In this document: in pieces, positions 8,973 to 17,230 of the stretch | Position numbering within the stretch: the stretch's first letter is position 1 | How the letters are laid out: each line of letters opens with the position of its first letter | Assembly (NCBI GenBank): GCA_032718475.1 | Contig: JAUCBJ010004512.1 | Coordinates: forward strand, 1-20,528 | Length of the DNA stretch: 20,528 nt | Direction of reading: 5' to 3' | From: Nemertoderma westbladi | Lineage: Eukaryota; Xenacoelomorpha; Nemertodermatida; Nemertodermatidae | The notes under the pieces: model-generated | Told to the model about the DNA's origin: nothing | Seen by the model: the letters and a program-made list of their open reading frames with translations, nothing else | The model's database searches: none | Translations under genes and position numbers: made by a program

Positions 8973-10702
8973 CTGCCGTCTTAAGGCAAAATACCCTATC
9001 TCCAAAGTGTTTTGAGTAATTTAACGAAACGCGTTTTCTTCTACAAGTTTGTTATACAGCTGCCTGGATACCAGAATTTGAACTGCAAGTCACCCAAAAA
9101 TACTAACTTAGAATTTCAAATGCGAGATGCACAACTTTTGTAATTTGGGAGCTTAAAAAATGCTGAACTGATTTTATAGGGTGTTTTGCCTCGAAAATGT
9201 TGGCGACAAATGAAACTGAAAGCTGATATAGGGTGTTTTGTCTATCAAGAGTTCGTATCAAATAGTTTAATATCTTCAAATAATAATACTGCAGGGTGGA
9301 AATTATACTTGGAATTTTGTAGTTAAGGGTTGGATTTTGGTAAATGCTGATAATTTCTGTAAAATTGGTTGCCTGGTAACGTCATCATGGTTACCATTCC
9401 ATGAATATAAAGTACTCGAAAACTAAAATCTGGGCAATCAATTATAGTTACATATTTGCCCGTAAATTTTTTTAGAAATATTCTAGCAAGCTACTGTATA
9501 ACCATGTGACCAGTTTTCAAAAACCTTGTCCGCCAAAATCAAACTCAGTCTACTTTGCCTTCTAATGCAGTCCTTCATTATTTACATGTTCAGTTCACCA
9601 TCACACTTTAACTAACGAATTCCAAAAACCTATTATATTTCTTGGAATTATTTGCCAAAGTCGTTGAATCAATTCATTGACTCTGTCTATGGGAACTCCT
9701 TTGGGTTGTGCCAGTGGCCGTGGGATGCCCATAGTGGCATTGCGCTTCAATAAGTTGACTCCACACAGCCACATATCCTCCCCACACAGCCACATATCCT
9801 CCCCACACAGCCACATATCCTCCCCACACAGCCACCTATCTTCCCCACAGTCACATATCCTCCCCACACAGCCACATATCTTCCCCACACAGCCACATAT
9901 CCTCCCCACACAGCCACATATCCTCCCCACAGTCACATATCCTCCCCACACAGCCACATATCTTCAACACAGTCACATATCCTCCCCACACAGCCACATA
10001 TCCTCCCCACACAGCCACATATCCTCCCCACACAGCCACATATCTTCCCCACAGCCACATATCCTCCCCACACATCCACATATCCTCCCCACATAGCCAC
10101 ATATCTTCCCCACAGTCACATATCCTCCCCACAGCCACATATCACCCCCAACAGCCACATATCCTCCCCACACAGCCACATATATTCCCCACAGTCACTT
10201 ATACTCCCCACACAGCCACATATCTTCCCAACACAGCCACATATCCTCCCCACACAGCCACATATCTTCCCCACACAGCCACATATATTCCCCACAGTCA
10301 CTTATCCTCCCCACACAGCCACATATCTTCCCCACACAGCCACATATCCTCCCCACACAGCCACATATCTTCCCCAGTCACATATCCTCCCCACACAGCC
10401 ACATATCTTCCCCACACAGCCACATATCCTCCACACACAGCCACATATCCTCTCCACAGCCACTCCTCTACCTTTAAAATGTACGGTAAACTGAATACAA
10501 GTGTTTCGAAGGCAAAATACCCTATGTACCAGATTTTAGATGTAGGGTGTTTTGCCTTTAAACTTGCAAAAAATAACTTTCTTGCATATAAACCATGGTA
10601 TTTCTTGGTTTCATCTGAAAGAGCGCCTTAAATTAGGCCGGTCTGTACAATAAAAAAAATTTCAAAAATTTTGAGATAGGGCATTCTGCCTTAAGACGGC
10701 AG
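8973..10702. mobile_element. 1.73-kb TIR element carrying a 21-bp minisatellite
   Basis: Terminal inverted repeats of about 30 bp: left 8973-9002 starts CTGCCGTCTTAAGGCA and right 10673-10702 is its reverse complement with two mismatches. CATA flanks both ends (8969-8972 and 10703-10706), a possible 4-bp TSD that could be chance. The motif GGCAAAATACCCTAT recurs near both ends in either orientation (inside each TIR, and at 9176-9190, 9228-9242, 10511-10525 and 10543-10556), as expected of subterminal transposase-binding repeats. There is no transposase; the interior is dominated by the minisatellite. Superfamily not assigned. Confidence 0.75.
9761..10466 (+). repeat. 21-bp minisatellite, about 33 copies, inside the TIR element
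   Basis: Core unit CACAGCCACATATCCTCCCC(A). Common variants lack two to three bases (CAGTCACATATCC) or read ATATCTTCC. Because 21 is a multiple of three and the unit lacks stops, long artefactual ORFs arise on both strands (HSHISSP on plus, WLCGEDM-like on minus). They have no start context, no non-repeat domain and frequent frame shifts, so they are not called genes. Confidence 0.93.
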
Positions 10703-10918
10703 CATAGATAATCATAAAATTATAATATGCATACTGTGGCATGTGGGGTGGGACGGCCATACCTGAGCGGGAGTTTACTAAAAAAATATATTCTCTGTAA
10801 GAGCCTTGGTATATGCCATTTTTTGAAAATTATATAAATTACACAAATCATGGATTGTACCGAACAGCCGTTCAGTACTTACACCAGGGGTGTCGCGAGG
10901 TGTTACAAAAACGATGTA

Positions 10919-10983
10919 GGACAATTCGCTAGCGGACAATTCAGTCCCATTTATTTAGTGTTTTGGGACAGACCGAATTGTCC
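10919..10983. repeat. hairpin with GGACAATTC repeats
   Basis: GGACAATTC at 10919-10927 and 10934-10942, and its complement GAATTGTCC at 10975-10983. The second and third copies, with AGTCCCA/TGGGACAGA, form an imperfect stem with a short AT-rich loop. Possibly a very small foldback remnant. Confidence 0.45.
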
Positions 10984-11020
10984 GGGACCGAATTAAATTA
11001 AGACATAAATTTAATAGCTA

Positions 11021-11026
11021 TTTATT
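11021..11026 (-). terminator. candidate poly(A) signal AATAAA for CANT1
   Basis: First canonical AATAAA downstream of the CANT1 stop on the minus strand, about 420 nt away. Nearer variant hexamers such as TATAAA exist, so the real cleavage site could be closer. Confidence 0.25.
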
Positions 11027-11444
11027 CTTGGATTTATACATACTAATATGCTAAATACTGTAGTAAGTAGCTAAATATTTGTAATTCAAATTTCATAGTA
11101 TTTTGTTTTTGGTCCGAATTATAGATTAAGAGAGATTCACAGTTTCCCTAATGCATAACATGCCGTTCCTTGATGAATGGAATCATTTTATAATTTTTTA
11201 AAAGCCGATAACTCAGTGGAAGAAGAAACAAAAACCGAAGATCAGTAAACCAGGGGTTGATTATCATGACAACTTCCCAAGTTCAGACTATTTATCACTT
11301 CCGTAGAACCGCTACTTAATGACAATACGGATTGTAAGTTGAAAACGAATCTTTATATTTGTATAAAAATTATTATATTGCTTCAATAAATAAGTACTGC
11401 CTCTGCCTCATAATATTATACGGTATACGCACTTTTTCAAACTA

Positions 11445-12656
11445 CTAAATAAATTCCACACCTTCGTATTTAATATTTCCGGCTATTTTAGTCTCAGTAA
11501 CTAGAACGTTCCCGTCCACGTTAAATACCGTTATATATGTCGAAACATCGCCCGAGTTCTCCTCCGACTTCAAGGCGACGACGAGTTGTTCCTGCGAGTT
11601 CGGAACGAACTTAAACGAGGAGAAACCGCGGAAGAGGTTGAGCGGAGTGACTTCGGCCACATTGAGTCGGGTGAACGATTCGTCGGCGGTTATCATTATG
11701 TTACCGGCGCGTCGCTCGTCGTCCATCTCGTTGTATCGGAATCGCGACACTCTGCGGGGAAGAAAGATCCACCGGTCCCGCGGGGCCGACCAGCATACGG
11801 CCTCGTGGATGATGTATCCGGGGGCCGCGATCCCGGCGGCCGAGCGTAGCGAGTCGTAACGCGTCGACCAGTCCATGTGGACCACCTGCCCGGTCACCGA
11901 GATTGCCTTTACCCACTGCGGGTCGCGATTTAACGGCTCCCCTTCCGGGCTCGTCCATTCCTTACCCAACCCGCCCACGTACAGAACACGATCCTTTACG
12001 GTCATCCACTCCGCTTTGAACCCCTTACTAACAGTCCCGTCACCGTCTGCGAGAATAACCCAAGGATAAACGCGATTCCCGACTACCTTATAAACAATTC
12101 CAGTTCGATCGTCCACCGTTAATAATTCCCCGTTAAACACGACGAGTTCCGATAACTCCATCCCTCGCCCGCCTAACGAATACTTCGACTCCAACCGCAA
12201 CGGCTCTCGATCCCAGACAACCGCGACTGTCTTCAGATCATAGGAAACCTGCAGATCACCTTTCAGTAAATAACTAACCCATAAATTTGGTGCATCTTTT
12301 ACTTTGGAATTCTGATCAAGGTCGGAAACTATCGCAATTCTGTAGGTATAGCCAAAAGAGTTCCGCAACGGTAAGGATAAAGGGTAGGTGTAGTTGTAAT
12401 TCAATACCGGTGTAGAGATTGTGTTACTAGGAGAACTCGTAGATGGAATTAATATAAGTATGAGACATATAAAAGAGAAAACGAATAATATAAATACAAT
12501 TCTCGAATGTTTCGTTAGCAGACGAGTGATCCTTGTTGACATATCCGACCTGTGGTGTATCCCCAGAGGGGCACGCACTTTCGCATTCCAGTCTCGCATT
12601 TTGTCGTCAGCCAAATTGAAATTTTTATCGGAACACAACAAAGACGTATCTGTCAT
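11445..12656 (-). CDS. CANT1: soluble calcium-activated nucleotidase 1 (apyrase), single exon, complete
   Basis: 403 codons, ATG at 12656-12654 (A at -3) to TAG at 11447-11445. It encodes a Ca2+-dependent nucleoside diphosphatase preferring UDP and GDP. In vertebrates it is a type II membrane protein of ER/Golgi that clears UDP during glycosaminoglycan synthesis and can be shed. Visible: a hydrophobic anchor at residues 53-70, sequon N88-Y-T just before YPL as in the human protein, then RIAIVSDLD (106-114), GRGMELSELVVFNG (163-176), VDDRTGIVY (181-189), PWVILADGDGT (198-208), GFKAEW (212-217), VGGLGKEWT, PGYIIHEAVCW, FLPRR, MDDERR, GFSSFKF (344-350) and terminal KYEGVEFI. The family's calcium-site residues appear kept (S169, E216, E285, S346/347, E398). 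Length matches human (401). Having no intron is notable; the ORF shows no decay. Confidence 0.95.
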   Translation of the reverse strand: MTDTSLLCSDKNFNLADDKMRDWNAKVRAPLGIHHRSDMSTRITRLLTKHSRIVFILFVFSFICLILILIPSTSSPSNTISTPVLNYNYTYPLSLPLRNSFGYTYRIAIVSDLDQNSKVKDAPNLWVSYLLKGDLQVSYDLKTVAVVWDREPLRLESKYSLGGRGMELSELVVFNGELLTVDDRTGIVYKVVGNRVYPWVILADGDGTVSKGFKAEWMTVKDRVLYVGGLGKEWTSPEGEPLNRDPQWVKAISVTGQVVHMDWSTRYDSLRSAAGIAAPGYIIHEAVCWSAPRDRWIFLPRRVSRFRYNEMDDERRAGNIMITADESFTRLNVAEVTPLNLFRGFSSFKFVPNSQEQLVVALKSEENSGDVSTYITVFNVDGNVLVTETKIAGNIKYEGVEFI

Positions 12657-12884
12657 TATGGTTGCTGGGCTGGTAAACCCTCTCGGTCAAACTTTACACA
12701 AGCGAACTGATAGACTTGCAGTCTTTGTCAGTTCAGCAGTTAGTTGTGGTAAAAAAGAACAAACTCAACATTTTCACACTTCTGCACTTATGTAACTGGT
12801 TCTGGTCTGGTAGTGGTAGGCCTACTACAGTACCGGTACTACAGTATACAGTATAAGCATAAGGGTACCGGTACATGATGGTAG
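12657..12884. other. CANT1 5' flank
   Basis: Short interval between the CANT1 start codon and element A. It contains the candidate uORF, a GTAGGCCTAC palindrome and several GTAC-rich short palindromes (CCGGTAC, TACAGTA). No promoter element was recognised with confidence. Confidence 0.3.
12733..12771 (-). promoter_or_regulatory. possible uORF in CANT1 5' leader (12 codons)
   Basis: ATG at 12771 on the minus strand opens MLSLFFTTTNC and stops at TGA 12735-12733, ending about 75 nt before the CANT1 start. It matters only if transcription begins above 12771, and there is no direct evidence for that. Confidence 0.25.
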
Positions 12885-12936
12885 GGTACGTTACGTACTA
12901 AAAGGTAGAACGATCTATAACGGGCTATAACGATCT

Positions 12937-12941
12937 ATAAC
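12937..12941 (+). repeat. left TSD (ATAAC) of element B
   Basis: Matches 15598-15602. Removing B and one copy restores GATCTATAACGGGCTATAA, exactly as found uninterrupted in the other arm of element A. Confidence 0.88.
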
Positions 12942-12954
12942 CAGTCGGGCACTT

Positions 12955-13225
12955 TGTCAATATTGACATGTGTCAATATTGACAGGTAAAGCTAATTTCT
13001 CCAGGATGGGCCATGTCAAAATTGACATGGACATGTCAATATTGACATTTTTTGACCTGACGTGTTCAAATATTTCCAGACGTGTTTTTTAAATATAAAA
13101 ATCGAAATTATAAGTAAATTAGAAACTTTTGACCGTGCGGAAATTTTTTTCACCGTGCCGTTTAGTTAATATAAATACTTAAAGTTTTTCTCATGTTAAA
13201 ATTGACATACATGTCAAAATTGACA
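12955..13225. repeat. left subterminal palindrome cluster of element B (6 copies)
   Basis: Copies of the 14-bp palindrome TGTCAATATTGACA at 12955, 12971 and 13034, and variants TGTCAAAATTGACA at 13014 and 13212 and TGTTAAAATTGACA at 13194. The half-site TGTCAA/TTGACA is constant and changes concentrate in the centre, which suggests dimeric protein binding. Confidence 0.9.
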
Positions 13226-13482
13226 TGTAATGATGATAACAGAAGTGTGGGGTTAGGCCACGCCACTGTATATAACTAGGTATAATTTATACCTGACAAA
13301 GACTGATAGATACATCTGTACATACTATTACTCGATTATGCTTAGGCCTAATGTTTTTATAATATATCTTAGGCTACACTTACAGTCTTATCCACTTAAC
13401 TCTGTGTAACAGCTTTTAATAATTTGGTAACAATAAATTTAGCATCTCTGGTTCCTTGCCTGCTTGCTGCCTTGAGACAGGG

Positions 13483-13485
<3 letters not shown>

Positions 13486-13514
<29 letters not shown>
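13486..13514 (+). repeat. uninterrupted run of 29 G
   Basis: Preceded by GGGGGA, so 35 bases are almost pure G. It lies about 20-50 bp before the satellite inside element B. It could form G-quadruplexes on the plus strand; the exact length is error-prone in any assembly. Confidence 0.9.
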
Positions 13515-13534
13515 TGGAAATGTCGGCATACCTT

Positions 13535-15281
13535 ATCAACCGTTTCAAAAGTCCTTTCCAGTATTTCCCATGCTGCATGCACGAAGGCCTCTGAATTGTT
13601 TCAACAATTCGTGTTTGCATGGTTGGAAAATTGCGACGATCGCAAAGGCTTCAGAACAGTTTCAAAACCTTTTACAGTTTCAAAGCATTTCACATGCTGC
13701 GCAAAGGCCTGGATAATTTCGCAGCTATTTCAGTATTTATCAAGCTGCACAAAGACCTCTGAACAATTTAAACAGCTCATTTCAGCATTTATCATGCTTT
13801 ACGAATTCCTTTTAACAGTTTCAACAGCTCTTTTCAGCCTTTCTCATGCTGCATGAACTCATGAAGGTCTCTGAACAGTTCTAACAGCTATTTTCAACAT
13901 TTCTCATGTTGCACGAAGCCCTCGGGTCGGAACAATTTCAACTGTTCTTTTCAGCATTTATCATGCTGCATGAAGGATTCTGAACAGTTTTATGAGCTCT
14001 TCTCAGTATTTCTCATGCTGCACGAGGGCTTTTAACAGTTTCAACAGCTCTTTTCAGCATTTCTCATGCTGCACGAAGGCCTCTAAACAGATTCGACAGC
14101 TATTTTCGGCATTCTCATACTGCACGAAGTCCTCTGAACAACTTCAAATGTTATTTTCAACATTTATCATGCTGCCTTGAGGACTCTGAACAGTTTTATC
14201 AGCTCATTTCAGTATTTATCATGCTGCATGAAGGCCTTTTAGCAGTTTCAACAGCCCTTTTCAGCATTTATCATGCTGCACGAAGGCATCTGAACAGTTT
14301 CAACAGCTATTTTCGGCATTCTCATATTGCACAAAGCCCTCTGAACAACTTCAAATGTTATTTTCAGCATTTATCATGCTGCATGAAGGACTCTGAACAG
14401 TTTTATCAGCTCTTTTCAGTATTTCTCATGCTGCATGAAGGCCTTTTAGCAGTTTCAACAGCCCTTTTCAGCATTTATCATGCTGCACGAAGGCATCTGA
14501 ACAGTTTCAACAGCTATTTTCGGCATTCTCATATTGCACAAAGCCCTCTGCTCTGAACAACTTCAAATGTTATTTTCAGCATTTATCATGCTGCATGAAT
14601 GACTTTGAACAGTTTTATAACTTTCAACAGCAATTTTCAGCATTTCTCATGTTGCACGAAGCCATCCGAACAATTTCAACTGTTATTTTCAGCATTTATC
14701 ATGCTGCATGAAAAACTCTGAACAGTTTTATCAACTCTTTTCAGTATTTCACATTCTGTGCGAAGGCCTGAAAGTTTCAAAACTTCAGAACTTGTTTTCA
14801 GTCCTTCTCAAGCTGCTCGAAGACCTCTGACAGTCTGATGTTCTGAACAGTTTCAACAGCTCTTTTCAGCATTTATCATGCTGCATGAAGCTCTGAATAG
14901 TTTCATTTCAACATCTCTTTTCAGCGTTTATCATGCTGCACAAAGGTCTCTGAGCAGCTTTGTGAGATCTTTTATGTATTTTTCAAACTGTGCGAAGGCC
15001 CTGGACTGGGCTGTTTATCAGTTCTTTTCAGTTTTTCTCATGATGCATGAAGACCCTCTGAACAATTTCAACTGCACTTTTCAGCATTTATCATGCTGCA
15101 CAAAGGACTCTGAACAGTTTTAGTAGCTCTTTTTTAGTATTTAACATGCTGCGCGAAGGCCTGAATAGTTTCAAAAGCTCTTTTCAGTATTTAAAATGCA
15201 GCAAGAATGTCTCTAACTAAAGCGTTTTGACAGCTCGTTTCAGTATTTGTGAAGCTACTTGAATGCCTCTAAATAGATTTG
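13535..15281 (+). repeat. satellite of ~52-bp monomers (about 33) with a ~207-bp higher-order period
   Basis: Degenerate monomers of the form ACAGTTTCAACAGCTCTTTT, CAGCATTTATCATGCTGCAC, GAAGGCCTCTGA. Distinctive monomers recur every fourth unit: GCCTTTTAGC begins at 14234 and 14441 (207 bp), and the related GGGCTTTTAAC at 14026 (208 bp). Neighbouring monomers with ATTTTCGGCATTCTCAT and CTTCAAATGTTATTTTC repeat in step. ORFs through it are fragments of the repeat and are not genes. Confidence 0.92.
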
Positions 15282-15316
15282 GTGGGGGTGAAATGAACAT
15301 AAGAACCCAGCGTTCA

Positions 15317-15584
15317 TGTCAATATTGACATTAGATGTCAATATTGACATGCAATAAAACATACCATTAAAATTATTACAAACAACAATATACATTGGTT
15401 GGATTCAACAATATTTTAATTAAAATAGATATTCTCTTTACAAAAAAACATTTTCTACTTTTCAAATCACAATATTTAAAAAATGTATGATCAAAACATG
15501 TCAATATTGACATCATGTCAATTTTGACATGGAACATGTCAATATTGACAACATGTCAATATTGACAACATGTCAATATTGACA
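15317..15584. repeat. right subterminal palindrome cluster of element B (7 copies)
   Basis: TGTCAATATTGACA at 15317, 15336, 15499, 15537, 15554 and 15571, and TGTCAATTTTGACA at 15516. The last three are spaced exactly 17 bp apart. Together with the left cluster, 13 copies sit within about 300 bp of the two ends and none were noticed elsewhere in the window. Confidence 0.9.
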
Positions 15585-15597
15585 AAGTGCCCGACTG

Positions 15598-15602
15598 ATA
15601 AC
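15598..15602 (+). repeat. right TSD (ATAAC) of element B
   Basis: Direct copy of 12937-12941 immediately outside the right TIR. Confidence 0.88.
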
Positions 15603-16069
15603 GGGCTATAACTTCCCCATAACAAGCTATAACCACCTACTGACCTATCACCTATAACGAGCTATAATCTGAAAATTTACAATAAAAAAAACCTATTTTA
15701 GAATGGATTTATTATCCTAGTCAGTAATTTAATTACGCAATTTGGTTTTTTAGTCCATAATGCTTTTCATCTTTGTGGTATCACGAAATCAGTCATTACT
15801 CCATTAGTTAGCATGCCACTACTGCATTATCTGACTTTCAGACAGTGCAGCAGAGGAGAGGTCTCTCATCTCTCTTCCATCGTGCTATCCGCTGTCAGCT
15901 TCTGGTCGATATAAAATACAGGAATGTGAGCAATATAGGCCAATAAAAAAAACTTACCAGTATCAATTATGAATTAGGCATAGGCAGATAGGCCTACCCT
16001 AATTTTTAACCTGCGGGATTTTTCAGACCACCGTGTTAATCCAAAAGTTAAACACACCCAAGGAGCGTT
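15603..16069. other. interior and left-arm remainder of element A, non-coding
   Basis: CTATAAC-type repeats to about 15670 belong to the left arm. The remainder to 16069 is non-coding, with no ORF and two TAGGCCTA-like palindromes. Confidence 0.5.
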
Positions 16070-16278
16070 TTTTTTAATGTAAATTTTCATATTATAGCTC
16101 GTTATACTGTTATAGGTGGTTATAGCCTGTTTATAGGAAATTATAGCCCGTTATAGATCGTTATAGCCCGTTATAGATCGTTCTACCTTTTAGTACTGTA
16201 GTACGTAACGTACCTGATGGTAGGCCTAGATTGCGGAACTATGTCACTATGTCAGTATGTGGTTGTGTGAATTGTGAA

Positions 16279-16562
16279 TATCGGAAACTTAAGGTGTGAC
16301 TATTTAGAGAACCATTGTCCTATATTGGAGTCCATGTTGGGCTCTAACTGCTGAGGATACCAAATCTCTGGATGTCACTCACACAATAAAGCCGGGCCGT
16401 GTTCACTGTGTTAAGTACAACTCACACATATCGCCAACCAGACACTACTGTATAATATTGGAGGTGTTCCATTTGCCCCCCCAAGCTTGAGATTTGAACA
16501 GTGCCTCTCCGCGCTTCGCAGCACATTGCTTTTGCGGAAGACCACCCTCCCTGTGCACAAAT
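16279..16562 (+). pseudogene. degenerate LINE 3' fragment (post-RT region), copy 1
   Basis: Collinear with the minus-strand LINE copy at 19739-20528: ATCGGAAACTTAAGGT, TTGGGCTCTAACTGCTGAGGA, CCAAATCTCTGGATG, AACCAGACACTA, AATATTGGAGGTGTTCC and CATTGCTTTTGC all have close counterparts there. Indels break the frame, so it is dead. It stops matching at about 16562, in the part encoding EDQPVHN. The family encodes the thumb/C-terminal segment of a non-LTR retrotransposon reverse transcriptase. Confidence 0.7.
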
Positions 16563-16901
16563 AAAACTGTAGTACTGTAGTACGGTACGCATATTTCCAA
16601 CTGGGGTGTCGTTTCAGCCTATGGAAGTATTTCTGGGGTTCTAATTGGATGTCCCTTCAATAAGCTCACCTCATTGGCTAACACTCTCCCATAGCCAAAA
16701 GGTGTGTCGGTTCAGCCTAATTGCCAATTACAGAATTAAGGGATGTCGCTTGGGGAAACTGTTTGAGTGAGTACCGGTACTGCTGTACTGACAGATAGAA
16801 ATATTCAAAGCTAAAGCTCCTGACAGCCTGCTGAGCCCATCAGTATCTGCCTATGCCTGTAGGCTAGGTGCTAGGTCAATAATTGGTAATAGGTCAGTGT
16901 A
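16563..16901. other. non-LINE segment between the two LINE fragments
   Basis: About 340 bp of unrelated sequence. GTGTCGTTTCAGCCTA (near 16607) and GTGTCGGTTCAGCCTA (near 16704) are imperfect copies about 100 bp apart. The LINE fragments on either side overlap in content by about 25 bp (the GAGGACCAGCCAGTGCA region), so this is not a clean insertion into one copy. Confidence 0.4.
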
Positions 16902-17147
16902 TCGCCGTGAGGACCAGCCAGTGCATAATCTTGTACTTTGGCAGCCTCATGGAGTGAATAAGCATGGTGGACAGCCCATGACTTTCTTGAGACGCATCTT
17001 AAAGGACACTGGCCTTAAAGATGGGGATGATCTAGCAAATGTCATGGGTGATAGGGAGTTGTGGCGGCGCAATTTTGTTGACAAGCCGGCACAGCATTCT
17101 TAAAAATGCAGCTGCAATGCAGCATGCCGATCCTAGTAGTAGTAATA
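16902..17147 (+). pseudogene. LINE 3' end fragment, copy 2 (frame intact to the stop)
   Basis: Encodes the last ~65 residues of a non-LTR retrotransposon polyprotein in one frame: RREDQPVHNLVLWQPHG, LKDTGLKDGDDLANVMGDRE, LWRRNFVDKPAQHS, stop (TAA at 17101-17103). The pattern LVLWxPxG, DTG, DL, M-DRxxW is common at the C-terminus of animal LINE ORF2 proteins. The 3' tail ends in CCTAGTAGTAGTA, a simple repeat as often seen at LINE 3' ends. It is 5'-truncated and not a gene. It is nearly identical, inverted, to 19739-19986, but lacks that copy's frameshifting indels. Confidence 0.75.
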
Positions 17148-17230
17148 GGTCAGTACTATGGAAACAGGTAAATACAGTAGGTAGGCCTAGGGTAAGCGGA
17201 TTGTGAGCTTCAATGCGTGGTCAGTTATAC

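Larger units (their letters stand above)
10703..11444. other. CANT1 3' flank, non-coding
   Basis: AT-rich with no ORF. It holds a hairpin-forming repeat at 10919-10983 in which GGACAATTC occurs twice directly (10919-10927, 10934-10942) and once inverted (10975-10983), perhaps a remnant transposon end. The first canonical AATAAA on the minus strand downstream of CANT1 is at 11026-11021. Confidence 0.4.
12942..15597. mobile_element. element B: 2656-bp TIR element inserted in element A, TSD ATAAC
   Basis: Terminal inverted repeats of 27 bp: CAGTCGGGCACTTTG followed by the palindrome TGTCAATATTGACA on the left (12942-12968), with the exact reverse complement on the right (15571-15597). Flanks are ATAAC on both sides (12937-12941, 15598-15602). 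Element A's opposite arm contains the uninterrupted CTATAACGGGC, confirming a 5-bp TSD. There is no transposase, so it is non-autonomous. The interior is mostly a 52-bp satellite plus a 29-bp G run. A 5-bp TSD with CAGT termini does not let me assign a superfamily. Confidence 0.88.
12885..16214. mobile_element. element A: foldback/MITE-like element, split by element B
   Basis: The left end reads GGTACGTTACGTAC (12885-12898), CTAAAAGGTAGAACG, then CTATAACGGGCTATAACG repeats. The right end (15603-16214) contains the reverse complement of the whole series. After element B and one ATAAC are set aside, the left arm (12885-12941 plus 15603 to about 15695) pairs with the right arm (about 16070-16214) over roughly 130 bp, including GAGCTATAAT, GAAAATTTACA and a poly-A stretch. 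Reconstructed length without B is about 670 bp. The right outer end has an extra TACAGTAC-like insertion and no clear TSD, so outer boundaries are approximate. No coding capacity. Confidence 0.75.

Noticed and set aside
9677-10096. Plus-strand open frame of HSHISSP repeats, and minus-strand frames of CGEDMWL repeats
   Set aside because: Pure translation of the 21-bp minisatellite, open on both strands because the unit lacks stops; no non-repeat domain.
12421-12795. Plus-strand open frame opposite the CANT1 start
   Set aside because: Shadow of CANT1 N-terminus and leader with no family resemblance.
14221-14556. 111-codon open frame in the 52-bp satellite
   Set aside because: Made only of satellite monomers, the frame shifts between units, and there is no homology pattern.
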